Notes under the pieces: generated by a model
Told to the model about the DNA's origin: nothing
Database searches by the model: none
What the model saw: only the letters and a program-made list of their open reading frames with translations
From: Desulfobacula sp.
GTDB taxonomy: Bacteria > Desulfobacterota > Desulfobacteria > Desulfobacterales > Desulfobacteraceae
Assembly (NCBI RefSeq): GCF_030611305.1
Contig: NZ_JAUWQB010000002.1
Span: forward strand, 1-64,000
Reading direction: 5' to 3'
DNA length: 64,000 bases
Translations under genes and position numbers: made by a program
Part shown: positions 18,923 through 28,685 of the stretch, one piece after another
Layout: each line of letters opens with the position of its first letter
How positions within the stretch are numbered: position 1 is the stretch's first letter

Positions 18923-21814
18923 ATGGATCATAGCGTAATTGACAAGGTCTTCCCCGGGCTTGATACAAATCTTTTAAAAACGGTAAAAAACAGGGTTGAT
19001 TCTTTTAAGGCAAGCCTGAAAAGGGATGGGCTTCAAATTAATCTGAATCCTGATTTAAAATCTGATCTTATAAAGATTTTTCTTTACAGTGAATTTATTG
19101 CATCAAGTTTTACTAGAAATCCAGGTATTTTTAAAGATCTTGTCGACTCAAAAGATCTGTTCAAATCATATTCAAAACATACGATTGTGGCAAGGCTTGA
19201 AAAGAAAATTTCCAAAGACATGGATGTGGCAACGGTCAAGGAAATTCTTTTGCAGATCAAGTTGTACGAAACCATTAGAATCGCATGGCGTGATTTAACA
19301 GGGAAAGCTTTGCTTTCCGAAACGCTTTTCGATCTTTCAAATCTTGCAGATGCCATTGTTGATACGACCATGGCGGCTATATATGATGAGGTCTGTGAAA
19401 GCTATGGCCTTCCCGTGGACAGCGAAGGAAATTTCCAGGGCATGATTGTACTGGGCATGGGTAAGCTGGGTGCCGGAGAATTAAATTTTTCTTCGGACAT
19501 TGATCTTATTTTTGTCTATCCTATATCCGGGTATACAAACGGGGAGAATATCATTTCCAATGAAGAATTTTTCACAAAAGTATGTCGCAGGTTTTTAAGA
19601 TTTTTTTCAGCAGGCTCCCATGGTATTAATTTTTACAGGATTGATACCAGACTAAGGCCCTATGGCGATGGCGGACCCCTGGTGATGAGCAGTTTTGCCT
19701 TTGAAGAATATTATCAGGCCCAGGGAAGAGGATGGGAAAGATATGCCATGATAAAAGCAAGGCCGGTTGCCGGTGATATTGAGGCAGGCGTTAAACTTTT
19801 AAAAACTTTGAATTCCTTTATTTACAGGCGGTATTTTGATTACGGGTCTTTTGATTCCTTCCGGGATATGAAGCACAGAATTACGCTACAGGTAAAAAAT
19901 AAGAAATTAAAAAACAATATCAAGTTGGGTGCCGGAGGCATCAGGGAAATAGAATTTTTCGGGCAATTGTTTCAAATGATCAGGGGCGGGGTTGAGCCCA
20001 AACTCCAGGAACGAAAAATCTTAAAGGTTCTGGATCTGTTAGAAAGCCATTCTTGTATTAATGAGGCAACAAAAAAAGATCTGAAAGAATCTTATGTGTT
20101 TTTAAGAATGGTTGAAAACAGGCTTCAGGCCTATGCAGACCTTCAAACTCATGATATTCCTGAAAAAGAAGATCAAAGAAAAGTCCTGGCGCTTTCCATG
20201 GGATGTGATGCATGGGATAATTTTGCACAAGACTTAAATGATCACATGCAAAGAGTTCATTATCATTTCAGTCAATTGCTGGTTTCAGAGGAACAGGAGA
20301 AACCAGACAAAGAAATGCTGGATCTTAAAGAATTATGGGTCAATATTAATGATCCCCAGTTTGCCGCAGACTCCATAGCCATTGGTCGCTTTAAGGAACC
20401 TGACAGGGTATTAAATATTTTAAGATCCCTTGAAGAACATCCAAATACTAAAAGGCTGACATCCAATGGAAGGAAAAAACTGGCAAGACTGATTCCGGTA
20501 CTGATCAGGAAAATCGGTGAGCAAAATGATCCCGATGCTGTCTTAGTCAAATTAATTGATCTGATCATAACCATTGAAAGAAGAACCTGCTATCTGTCTT
20601 TGCTCATAGAAAACAAACGCGCACTTGAAACATTGATCATACTTGCCCAAAAAAGTCCCTGGATCATTACATTCCTTTCAAAGCATCCGGCATTGCTGGA
20701 TGAACTCATGCATCCTGCCACACTCTATTCCCCTCCCGGCAAACAGGCCCTGGAAAAAGAGATGGAGATCCGCATGGCAGGTGTTCCATCAGGTGATATA
20801 GAATTCCTGATCGAGGAATTGTGTGTTTTCCGACAAGTCAATTACTTGCGGGTTTCTGCTGCAGATGTAAGCGGAAATTATCCATTGATGAAAGTCAGTG
20901 ACCATCTGACATATATTGCAGAGACTGTTCTTTCTCAAGTGCTTCTAAGTTCATGGGATATTGTGGCACAAAAATATGGTATTCCACAAGGCTTATCGGA
21001 TGAAACCCTTGATCATTGCGGGTTTGCCGTTATTGCATACGGAAAAGTCGGCGGGCTGGAAATGGGATATAAATCAGATATTGACATTGTTTTTTTACAT
21101 AAGGCAGAATCAGGCCTTACAAAGGGAAAAACAAAGAGCATTGATAATATCAGGTTTTATTCAAATTTGGGCCAGAGAATCATCAATGCTTTAACCATGC
21201 ATACGCCTGCAGGGACTCTGTATGGGGCAGATATGAGGCTGAGACCGGGGGGCAATTCGGGAATGATTGTCTCCCACATTGATGCCTTTGAAGATTATAT
21301 GAAAAATCAGGCCTGGACATGGGAGCATCAGGCATTGATCAGGGCCAGACCTGTTGCAGGTGACAAAGGGCTTTGTTCAAAGTTCAATGAGATCAGGAAG
21401 AGTATTCTGATAGAGAAAAGGGATACCAAAGCGTTAAAAAGAGAAGTCGGTGATATGCGGGAACGAGTGCGGGATGAGCACTTAAAGTATACGAAAGATT
21501 TTTTTGATTTAAAGCAGTCCAGGGGCTGTATTGTGGATATTGAGTTTCTGGTTCAGTATTTAATTTTAAAAAATGCCCATGCCTGTCCTGATATAATCAT
21601 TTGGACAGATAATATGAGGCTCCTGGAAAGCCTTGATGCAGAAGGGATTATTACGGGGTGCGAAAGCGAACGGCTCCAAAATGCCTATCTTGTCATGCGA
21701 AAGGCCATACACAGATTCAACCTCCAGGAAAAGAGCCTTGAACTTCCTCAAACTCATTTTTCAGAGGTAAGAGAACATGTCATCGATATGTATGATCAAT
21801 ATTTAGAAGGTTAA
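18923..21814 (+). CDS. glnE: Glutamine synthetase adenylyltransferase/removase
   Basis: A 963-residue bifunctional enzyme that adds and removes AMP on glutamine synthetase according to nitrogen status. Both nucleotidyltransferase halves are intact: GMGKLGAGELNFSSDIDLIF (about residues 175-194) for deadenylylation and AYGKVGGLEMGYKSDIDIVF (about 698-717) for adenylylation. Length is near the family norm of 940-1000. It is transcribed alone and its TAA overlaps the stop of the converging TRAP permease gene. No glnA or glnB is in the window. Confidence 0.95.
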   Translation: MDHSVIDKVFPGLDTNLLKTVKNRVDSFKASLKRDGLQINLNPDLKSDLIKIFLYSEFIASSFTRNPGIFKDLVDSKDLFKSYSKHTIVARLEKKISKDMDVATVKEILLQIKLYETIRIAWRDLTGKALLSETLFDLSNLADAIVDTTMAAIYDEVCESYGLPVDSEGNFQGMIVLGMGKLGAGELNFSSDIDLIFVYPISGYTNGENIISNEEFFTKVCRRFLRFFSAGSHGINFYRIDTRLRPYGDGGPLVMSSFAFEEYYQAQGRGWERYAMIKARPVAGDIEAGVKLLKTLNSFIYRRYFDYGSFDSFRDMKHRITLQVKNKKLKNNIKLGAGGIREIEFFGQLFQMIRGGVEPKLQERKILKVLDLLESHSCINEATKKDLKESYVFLRMVENRLQAYADLQTHDIPEKEDQRKVLALSMGCDAWDNFAQDLNDHMQRVHYHFSQLLVSEEQEKPDKEMLDLKELWVNINDPQFAADSIAIGRFKEPDRVLNILRSLEEHPNTKRLTSNGRKKLARLIPVLIRKIGEQNDPDAVLVKLIDLIITIERRTCYLSLLIENKRALETLIILAQKSPWIITFLSKHPALLDELMHPATLYSPPGKQALEKEMEIRMAGVPSGDIEFLIEELCVFRQVNYLRVSAADVSGNYPLMKVSDHLTYIAETVLSQVLLSSWDIVAQKYGIPQGLSDETLDHCGFAVIAYGKVGGLEMGYKSDIDIVFLHKAESGLTKGKTKSIDNIRFYSNLGQRIINALTMHTPAGTLYGADMRLRPGGNSGMIVSHIDAFEDYMKNQAWTWEHQALIRARPVAGDKGLCSKFNEIRKSILIEKRDTKALKREVGDMRERVRDEHLKYTKDFFDLKQSRGCIVDIEFLVQYLILKNAHACPDIIIWTDNMRLLESLDAEGIITGCESERLQNAYLVMRKAIHRFNLQEKSLELPQTHFSEVREHVIDMYDQYLEG

Positions 21815-23091
21815 GAAATCAATACAAGGCTGAGCCAGGGCCAGTAGGTAATGATAAGGACGGCCAGAAGCAGTACCAGCATAAACGGGATGGTGGCTTT
21901 GTAAATGTCAATAATGGGTTTATTAAACCGGTACCCGGCAATGAACAGGTTCATCCCCACAGGCGGGGTAAAGTATCCGATCTGCATATTAGCAAGAAAA
22001 ATGATGCCCAGATGAACGGGATCAACGCCATATTCCAGTGCAACAGGCAGCATAAGAGGGACCATGATGATAATGGCTGAAAAAATATCCAGCATGGCCC
22101 CGAGAATCAAAAGAAAGATATTTAAAAGAATTAAAAAAACGAGCTTACTGGTTATATAGGTCTGACAGAGGTCAAACAACTTCATGGGCACTTCAGCATC
22201 AATCAGGTAATTTGTAAAGCCTAAGGAAACCCCCAGTATTAAAAGGATTCCTCCCACCATTACCATTGAATCCCTGACGATGCCGGTAAGTCGAGACAAC
22301 CGGATTTCTTTATAAATAAAGACTTCCACGATTAATACATACATTGCTGTCGCGGCAGCCGCTTCGGAAACGGCAAAAAATCCTGAGTAAATGCCGGTAA
22401 ACACAAATACAGGCAGAGGAATTTCCCAGATAGATTCCCTGACGGCTGATAAGGCCTTTTTTAAAGAAAAAGATGTTAAGGGGACAGGGGCTTTCCGGTT
22501 GGCCCAGATACTCCATAAGGAGAGAAGGAGTATCATTAAAATGGCAGGCAGGATGCCGGCAATAAACAATTTTTCAATTGAGATATCTTCTCCCGAACTC
22601 ATCTGCTGGGCGATAACCCCATATAGAATCAGAGGAAGGGATGGGGGAAGCAAAAGTCCTAAGCTCCCAGAAGTCGTTACAAGCCCAAGGCTGAATTTAT
22701 CTTTGTATCCGGCCTCTTTCAAAGCAGGATACAGCAACGCCCCCATGGCTACAATGGTGACGCCTGACGCCCCGGTAAAGGCTGTAAAAAGGGCACAGAC
22801 AATAAATGCAACAATGGCAAGCCCTCCCGGCATCCATCCGAAAAAGGCCTGGGTCAGCCTGACAAGACGTCCCGAGGTGTTGCTCTCTCCAAGCATATAT
22901 CCGGCAAAGGTAAACATGGGCAATGCCAGGAGAATCGGGGTGTCTGCAATGCGATACAGCTCTATGGCCATGACGGATAAATCAATATCGCCAAAATAAA
23001 AACCCGTCATGGCGGCAGCAATGATAATGCTGAAAAGCGGTGCCCCCAGAAGAGCAAGAAGAATCAGTATAGCGATGATTAAATATATCAT
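21811..23091 (-). CDS. TRAP transporter large permease (DctM)
   Basis: A 426-residue membrane protein with about 12 segments and the DctM signature ALLGAPLFSIIIAAA at the start and GFTNYLIDAEVPMK in the middle. It is the ion-coupled channel subunit of a tripartite TRAP transporter. The start overlaps the DctQ stop by 4 nt (ATGA type). The stop codon overlaps glnE from the other strand, leaving no room for a terminator. Confidence 0.93.
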   Translation of the reverse strand: MIYLIIAILILLALLGAPLFSIIIAAAMTGFYFGDIDLSVMAIELYRIADTPILLALPMFTFAGYMLGESNTSGRLVRLTQAFFGWMPGGLAIVAFIVCALFTAFTGASGVTIVAMGALLYPALKEAGYKDKFSLGLVTTSGSLGLLLPPSLPLILYGVIAQQMSSGEDISIEKLFIAGILPAILMILLLSLWSIWANRKAPVPLTSFSLKKALSAVRESIWEIPLPVFVFTGIYSGFFAVSEAAAATAMYVLIVEVFIYKEIRLSRLTGIVRDSMVMVGGILLILGVSLGFTNYLIDAEVPMKLFDLCQTYITSKLVFLILLNIFLLILGAMLDIFSAIIIMVPLMLPVALEYGVDPVHLGIIFLANMQIGYFTPPVGMNLFIAGYRFNKPIIDIYKATIPFMLVLLLAVLIITYWPWLSLVLIS

Positions 23092-23597
23092 TGCGGGATG
23101 CGCTTAAATCGTTTAAGCAAGCAGGTGAAAGAAAAGAAGATATACCTGAGACTGATAATGGCAAATGCAACCGGGATAATGCTTTCACAGATCCAGGCCG
23201 GGATATTTGTAAATGCCATAAGACCGTCCTGTCTTTCCATCATCACAAACTTCAGACTGAAATATGCCATCACAGCACAAACCAGTGCTGTGAAAATATA
23301 AATAATAAAAGTTGTCTGTTCTTTTATCTGATCAGGAAGATACCGGGATATAACGTCAATACTGATGTGATGGTTGTTTCTGCTGGCAACCATTGCACCG
23401 ATAAGGCCGATCCATAAAACCAGTACCCTGATAAGCTCGTCACCCCAGAGAATTCCGGAGTCAAACAGGTTTCTTAAGACAATTTGCAGTACGGCCATGA
23501 AGATCATTGAAAGCAGAAGTCCGATAAGAATACTGTCCTCAATTTTTTGAAGAATCGTAATGATATATTGGGAGAAAGACGTTTTTTTACTGATCAT
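23088..23597 (-). CDS. TRAP transporter small permease (DctQ)
   Basis: A 169-residue protein with four membrane segments and the DctQ pattern LRNLFDSGILWGDELIRVLV followed by SRNNHHISIDV. It is the small membrane subunit that pairs with DctM. It overlaps the binding-protein gene by 11 nt and DctM by 4 nt, so the three are translationally coupled. Confidence 0.92.
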   Translation of the reverse strand: MISKKTSFSQYIITILQKIEDSILIGLLLSMIFMAVLQIVLRNLFDSGILWGDELIRVLVLWIGLIGAMVASRNNHHISIDVISRYLPDQIKEQTTFIIYIFTALVCAVMAYFSLKFVMMERQDGLMAFTNIPAWICESIIPVAFAIISLRYIFFSFTCLLKRFKRIPQ

Positions 23598-24606
23598 TGG
23601 TTAGGTCTGCTTTTGAATGAAAATTTTTTAGATGCGCATCCAGTTGATCAACCACATCCTGGGGCAGGATCCCGGATTCGATCATTTTTTTTGATGCATT
23701 CCCGGCTACTCTGTGCCAGTCGTTCAAGGCGTCCTGTGAAGGTGTGATAAATATTATCCCTCTGTTTTTTAACGCCTGGATTGCTTTGATATCATCATCT
23801 CTGTTTTGAATATCAATTTCCTTTAATGCTTTGGTCATGACGAGTGTGACAATTTTTCGGTCCTGTTCTGCGATTGATAAAAATTTCTTTTTATCAATCG
23901 CAAGTACGGCATAAAGATAAATCAGGGGTATGTCCGTTACATATTTAATCTGGGTATGCCATTGCAGGACAATAGCGCCAACAGGAGAGGTTGCCACCGT
24001 GTTAATCAAACCGGACTGGAGGCTGGTCCGCACATCTGCAATGGGCAGGGGAATAGGAGTGAGACCAAAGGCCCTTATGGAATCCCGGCTGATTTTATCA
24101 TTGTCCGGAATCCATACTTTCTGATTTATTAGATCCTGTACCGTCTCTACGGGTTTTTGTGACATAATGTATGCGAATCCACCGCCCATGAGCCCGAAAG
24201 TCACAAATCCGGCTTTATCAAGGCCGTCAATGATATACTGGTCCATATATTTTCTGACATAGCCTACTTCTTCAAGACTTTTAAATTTCAAAGGTTGTGC
24301 ATATATCTGGTTTGCCGGGAAAAACTGAGAAAGGCTTCCTCCCACAACAGCTCCACCGTGCAGCTGGCCAATACGGATTTTTCTTAAAACCGTTTTATCA
24401 TTGCCCATGACACCGCCGGGATAGAATTTGAATATCACACGATTATCGGTTTCTTCAGCAACCTGTTTTGCGCCCATCCGCATTTTTTCCATCCACATGG
24501 AGCCTTCGGGCGACAGGGTGGCAATTTTCAGTCTGATGGCATAGACATTATCTGTTATGAGCATAATAAACAGTATCAACACCAATCGTTTAAGGATTTG
24601 AATCAT
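23587..24606 (-). CDS. TRAP transporter substrate-binding protein (DctP)
   Basis: A 339-residue periplasmic protein with a signal peptide (residues 1-23, cleavage near NVYA). The mature part begins with LKIATLSPEGSMWMEKM and contains FYPGGVMGND and the conserved arginine segment IADVRTSLQSGLINT that normally binds a carboxylate. This supports an organic-acid substrate. GGAGATATCC precedes the ATG. It is paired here with a TatT lipoprotein gene, which marks the TatP/TatT subclass. Confidence 0.92.
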   Translation of the reverse strand: MIQILKRLVLILFIMLITDNVYAIRLKIATLSPEGSMWMEKMRMGAKQVAEETDNRVIFKFYPGGVMGNDKTVLRKIRIGQLHGGAVVGGSLSQFFPANQIYAQPLKFKSLEEVGYVRKYMDQYIIDGLDKAGFVTFGLMGGGFAYIMSQKPVETVQDLINQKVWIPDNDKISRDSIRAFGLTPIPLPIADVRTSLQSGLINTVATSPVGAIVLQWHTQIKYVTDIPLIYLYAVLAIDKKKFLSIAEQDRKIVTLVMTKALKEIDIQNRDDDIKAIQALKNRGIIFITPSQDALNDWHRVAGNASKKMIESGILPQDVVDQLDAHLKNFHSKADLTNDQ

Positions 24607-24629
24607 GGATATCTCCGGTTTAACATCAT

Positions 24630-25529
24630 TTAAAAATAGTCATCTGCATCATCTATCAATTCTTTGGCCTGTATTTGAGCCCGGGTATTTACAAGGGTAT
24701 AGCCCGGCACATAGGGGTCGGCAGCTATTACGTCTTTTAGCAATTGATCATGAAGTTTTCTGTCAAATACCATCTTTGCATACAATTTTGCATAAAGAAC
24801 CTTTGCCATCAGATTTTTCCCCCGGGATAATTTGATAGCGCTATCAAAATAATGTTTCCCCAGCTCGGGTTTGCCCCCAAGAGCAGGCGGCAGCAAGGTT
24901 GCCAACGTTCCCATGTATAAATATGCAGCCCCGTCTTTATACGTCTCATCAAGTTCAATTACTCTTTGCATGATCATTTCAATATGTGACATGTCTGCGA
25001 TGGCATTAAAGTCATTCTTATTGGCCATGATCCACCCTGCCCAGGCATTGCCGAGGGCAAAAAGGGCGGGGACATGTTTTTTCTCCATAGTTGACATGAT
25101 TTTTTCAAATTCTTTAAATGTTTCTGATTTAAGCATACAGGCATTGTTTTTTTCAAGACAAATGGCCTGATTGGCATAATTCAAGGCTTTGGCAGCCATT
25201 TTTCGGGATCGGCCAACATCTTTTACAAACAGGTCTGCATAGGCAGTGTATAACATGCTAGCCGTGAACAGCAGGGTTTCATTTTTCGGGTCTTTGCTGA
25301 TCAGGCTGTCGATCATCAGCAAATATGCCGGGGCTCCGGTTTTTACCATGGATAAATCGTCATTGTTTAAAATCGTGTCGGAAAGATGTTCCATCATGTC
25401 TGATGTGGCGGATGATATGATGACCGCGCATCCTGACGAGAGAAAGAGACTGATTATACAAAAAACAAAGACAACAGCAGATGATACGGATTGTTTGAAA
25501 TTATGGTTCACCAACCGAAGAAGAATCAT
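24630..25529 (-). CDS. TRAP-associated TatT-like lipoprotein
   Basis: A 299-residue predicted lipoprotein: hydrophobic signal followed by the lipobox LSSGC near residues 31-35. The rest is helical and repeat-like (YADLFVKDVGRSRKMAAKAL, then GAAYLYMGTLATLLPPALGG), as in the TatT family described from Treponema (Tp0956), where a trimer of tetratricopeptide-like subunits binds the TRAP binding protein. It is first in the operon tatT-dctP-dctQ-dctM. It probably channels a hydrophobic or carboxylate ligand to DctP. ATG 25529 is chosen over an adjacent TTG. Confidence 0.82.
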   Translation of the reverse strand: MILLRLVNHNFKQSVSSAVVFVFCIISLFLSSGCAVIISSATSDMMEHLSDTILNNDDLSMVKTGAPAYLLMIDSLISKDPKNETLLFTASMLYTAYADLFVKDVGRSRKMAAKALNYANQAICLEKNNACMLKSETFKEFEKIMSTMEKKHVPALFALGNAWAGWIMANKNDFNAIADMSHIEMIMQRVIELDETYKDGAAYLYMGTLATLLPPALGGKPELGKHYFDSAIKLSRGKNLMAKVLYAKLYAKMVFDRKLHDQLLKDVIAADPYVPGYTLVNTRAQIQAKELIDDADDYF

Positions 25530-25642
25530 CAATAAATCAAATCCTTTATCTATTTGGAGATTTTAATAACAGCAATTTATTATTCAGATTGAAAATTAAC
25601 TTGTTTGATAAAAAAAAGCAACTAGGGATTCACGGTAAATCA

Positions 25643-26482
25643 TTAAAATGCAGATATAAGCGCGATACCTGTTATGGCGAGAATGATTCCGGAAAACTGG
25701 ATTTTCTGTATTCTCTCACCTGCGATAATCATTGAAAGAATAATAGTAACGGCAGGATACATGGAGCTTATGACAGCAACCTGGCTGAGCATTCCTTTTG
25801 AGGTCGCCAAGGCAAAGCAAAACGCAGCCATGGTGTCCATGAAGCCCATTAGAAGAATATAGGGTAGTTGAACTTTTCCGACGTTAACGCTAACTTTTGC
25901 AAAAAAGAGCGAAGGGATCAAAAGGATGAGTGCGGATGATCTCATGATCATGGATGCCCAGATCGGGTGACTGGTGCAGGCCTTGTCCATTGTTATGAAA
26001 TAGAATCCCACTAAAAATGCCGAGCCGACAGCAAGCCCGACTCCTTTGGTGAGTTTCCCTCCGGTTTTCCCCGAATTATTCTCCATGACAGCCATTAACG
26101 AACCCAAAATGGCAATGACAATACCCAACAGGCTTAAACCGGACAGGGTGTCTCCAAAAAAAATTCCCCAGATGACCGGCAGAATAACGCCTGTCGCACT
26201 AATGGGAGCCAGGATGGACATGGTCCCCACAGCAAGGCTGCGATATAATAGAAATATGGCGACAACCCCTATGATACCTGCCGGAATGGCCCAGAAAAGC
26301 AGCGGATCATTGGGCAGGGGTTTGTTCAACAAAAAAAGAATACCGCCAAGAAGAAAAGTCCCCACCAACGAGGAGATCATCAAAATGCTGAGTGTAGGCA
26401 GGTTACGGCTTTTAAGCCCTCCGATAAAATCTGCGATGCCCCAGCCGAAACAGGCAAATATGGATAATGTAATCGGTAACAC
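25643..26482 (-). CDS. EamA/DMT-family transporter
   Basis: A 279-residue protein with ten predicted membrane segments in two EamA repeats (the second starts near ITMDKACTSHPIWASMIMRS). The start is a GTG at 26482. Members export amino acids, nucleosides or other metabolites; the substrate is unknown here. It is divergent from the adjacent LysR gene, the classical arrangement for LysR control. Confidence 0.85.
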   Translation of the reverse strand: MLPITLSIFACFGWGIADFIGGLKSRNLPTLSILMISSLVGTFLLGGILFLLNKPLPNDPLLFWAIPAGIIGVVAIFLLYRSLAVGTMSILAPISATGVILPVIWGIFFGDTLSGLSLLGIVIAILGSLMAVMENNSGKTGGKLTKGVGLAVGSAFLVGFYFITMDKACTSHPIWASMIMRSSALILLIPSLFFAKVSVNVGKVQLPYILLMGFMDTMAAFCFALATSKGMLSQVAVISSMYPAVTIILSMIIAGERIQKIQFSGIILAITGIALISAF

Positions 26483-26551
26483 TTGCTGGCCCTCATGGGT
26501 GTTCGTAATTAAATGGTTCTTTTTCTTGTTTTAAAAGTAGATTAAAGTTAT

Positions 26552-26570
26552 AGATTAGTAAAATTAATCT
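26552..26570. promoter_or_regulatory. Candidate LysR operator in divergent promoter
   Basis: AGATTA-N7-TAATCT forms a perfect inverted repeat with a T-N11-A core, the usual LysR half-site layout. It lies 28 nt upstream of the lysR ATG in the divergent promoter shared with the EamA gene. A further AGATTA occurs just upstream near 26539. Confidence 0.5.
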
Positions 26571-26597
26571 TTATTATCGATTGGATAAGTATTGATT

Positions 26598-27533
26598 ATG
26601 TTACCCGATTTAAACAGATTAAGAGTATTTTACCATGTCTATTCATTGCAAAGCATTAATATGGCGGCAAAAAATCTTCATCTTACCCAGCCAGGCGTAA
26701 GCCAGCATATAAAAAAACTTGAATTTGAAATAAAAATCCCTTTGTTTATCAGACGTCACAAAAAAATTATTCCCACCCGGGCAGCAGATAAGCTGTTTGA
26801 CATGGTCAAACCATTTATGGAAACCTTAGGCAGTGAAATTAAAAATATTGCAAAACCAATGGATCACCCCTACGGACTGCTCAGAATTGGCGCACCTCTT
26901 GAATTTGGAAAGACATATTTCCCGGCCATTTGTCAAACCTTTAGAAAAAAATACAATCAGGTGACCTTTAAAATAAGGCTTGAAGAGCCGGACCAGCTCT
27001 TGGATATGTTAAATAGGGGGTCGCTTGATTTTGCGGTGATTGATTATTTTTCAGCCAAAGACCAGTTTTTGGGAAGACCGGAACAATACAAAATAGATCC
27101 CCTGGCAGAAGAAACCTTTGTTCTGGCAAGTTCAAAAGAGTATTTTGAAAATACGATGAAAAAAAATATTTCTTTTGAAACCCTTATGTCAATGGACTTT
27201 ATTACAGACGAACATGAACCCTTTATTTTGAAACACTGGTTCTGGCATTATTTTAAAAAATCAATTTCAAAGTTTAATATCATCATGGCCATTGAAAGCC
27301 ACCAGGCACTCTTAAATTGTGTAAGACTTGGAATGGGGCTGGCCATTACAGCAGATCATCTTATCTGGAATGAAATTGAAACAGGAAAAATAGTTCCGAT
27401 TTTTCCCACTAAAGAAAAAGTGATTAATGAAATTTCTTTTGTACAACTCAGAGACAAGAAGCCCACGCTGACTGAAGAAACGTTTCAAACCTTTTTTAAA
27501 AAACAGATAAAGACAAAAGAGAGTTTGAAATAA
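26598..27533 (+). CDS. LysR-family transcriptional regulator
   Basis: A 311-residue regulator. The N-terminal helix-turn-helix reads LQSINMAAKNLHLTQPGVSQ with the usual HIKKLE continuation, followed by a periplasmic-binding-like effector domain (GLLRIGAPLEFGKTYFP onward). ATG 26598 is preferred to TTG 26592, with GGATAAG upstream. It is flanked by two EamA transporter genes, divergent from one and 6 nt before the other, so it probably controls both. Confidence 0.92.
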   Translation: MLPDLNRLRVFYHVYSLQSINMAAKNLHLTQPGVSQHIKKLEFEIKIPLFIRRHKKIIPTRAADKLFDMVKPFMETLGSEIKNIAKPMDHPYGLLRIGAPLEFGKTYFPAICQTFRKKYNQVTFKIRLEEPDQLLDMLNRGSLDFAVIDYFSAKDQFLGRPEQYKIDPLAEETFVLASSKEYFENTMKKNISFETLMSMDFITDEHEPFILKHWFWHYFKKSISKFNIIMAIESHQALLNCVRLGMGLAITADHLIWNEIETGKIVPIFPTKEKVINEISFVQLRDKKPTLTEETFQTFFKKQIKTKESLK

Positions 27534-27539
27534 TCAGAT

Positions 27540-28397
27540 ATGGGTCATTCATTGGGAATAGGTTTAATATTGATTTCAGCGGCATCCTTTGGTGCCATGG
27601 CCATTTTTGCAAAGTTCGCATACTTGTCCGGGATCAGTACCCATTCCCTGCTTTTTTTCAGGTTTGTCATTGCAGTGATGGTCATGCTGCCCATCGCAGT
27701 GTTACAAAAAAGAAAATTTCCAAAAGGAAAAGACCTTTATATACTCATTGCCATGGGAGCCATAGGATATGCGGGGCAATCATATTGTTATTTTAAGGCA
27801 CTTACACTCATTCCACCATCACTTGTGGCAATTTTGCTTTACTTATATCCGGTCATTGTTGCGATCCTGTCTGTTTTTTTCCTGGATGAAATCTTAACAA
27901 AAAATAAGCTTTTTGCTTTATGTATTGCCATTTCAGGGGTCATACTGGTCATTGGGGTTGATACCAATGGAAACATGAAAGGAATCATGCTCGGAGTTGG
28001 TGCTGCATTGATTTACTCCGTCTATACCATTGCCGGAGCCAGAGTGATGAAAAGAAATGACACATTTACATCCAGCCTTGTTGTCATTGCTTCTGCTGCA
28101 TGCTTTTATCTTCTCTATAATATAAAGGCAGGGTTTTTTTTCCCAACAGCAGGGTTCTACTGGATGAACATCATGGCCATTGCCATTCTTTCAACCGCGG
28201 TTGCAATATATGCCTATTTTCAGGGAATAAAATTGTCCGGTGCCATTAATGCATCCATGCTGTCCACTTTTGAACCGGTAACGACAATGGTCCTTGCATC
28301 ACTCTTTTTAGGACAGCATATCGGATGGTTGCAGATGGCAGGAACAGCATTGATTTTATCTTCCGCCGTTCTTGTAGCCCTATACTCAAAATCTTAA
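27540..28397 (+). CDS. EamA/DMT-family transporter
   Basis: A 285-residue membrane protein with ten predicted segments in two EamA units; typical stretches are ALTLIPPSLVAILLYLYPVI and INASMLSTFEPVTTMVLASL. It starts 6 nt after the lysR stop and is co-transcribed with it. It is only distantly similar to the divergent EamA gene, so this is not a recent duplication. Substrate unknown. Confidence 0.88.
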   Translation: MGHSLGIGLILISAASFGAMAIFAKFAYLSGISTHSLLFFRFVIAVMVMLPIAVLQKRKFPKGKDLYILIAMGAIGYAGQSYCYFKALTLIPPSLVAILLYLYPVIVAILSVFFLDEILTKNKLFALCIAISGVILVIGVDTNGNMKGIMLGVGAALIYSVYTIAGARVMKRNDTFTSSLVVIASAACFYLLYNIKAGFFFPTAGFYWMNIMAIAILSTAVAIYAYFQGIKLSGAINASMLSTFEPVTTMVLASLFLGQHIGWLQMAGTALILSSAVLVALYSKS

Positions 28398-28505
28398 TAA
28401 AAAGTCGCTTTCCCCCAAAAAGATTTAATTTTGTAACAATGGGCTTGATATTTTAATACACCATGCATTATATAGTTGCGCATAATATAACTACGAACAA
28501 GCAAT

Positions 28506-28637
28506 ATGATCAAAAAGGAAATGAAAATGGAAACATCTGTTTGTGCATCCTGGTTCTCCACCGCCACCTTTTTTCGATATTTCAATCCAGGCCAAATGGT
28601 ACTTGCAATCCCATATCGTATGGCTTACCTTAGATAA
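28506..28637 (+). CDS. Possible 43-residue small protein
   Basis: A short frame in the 288-nt gap before the CBS gene. It contains three in-frame ATGs (28506, 28521, 28527); the last has AAGGAAATGAAA upstream. The predicted peptide is neutral with aromatic residues and no recognisable motif. Support is weak; it could be chance. Confidence 0.2.
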   Translation: MIKKEMKMETSVCASWFSTATFFRYFNPGQMVLAIPYRMAYLR

Positions 28638-28685
28638 ATTATTCAGGAGGTTTGATTTTGTGGATTAATATTCGTGGAGGAAACC

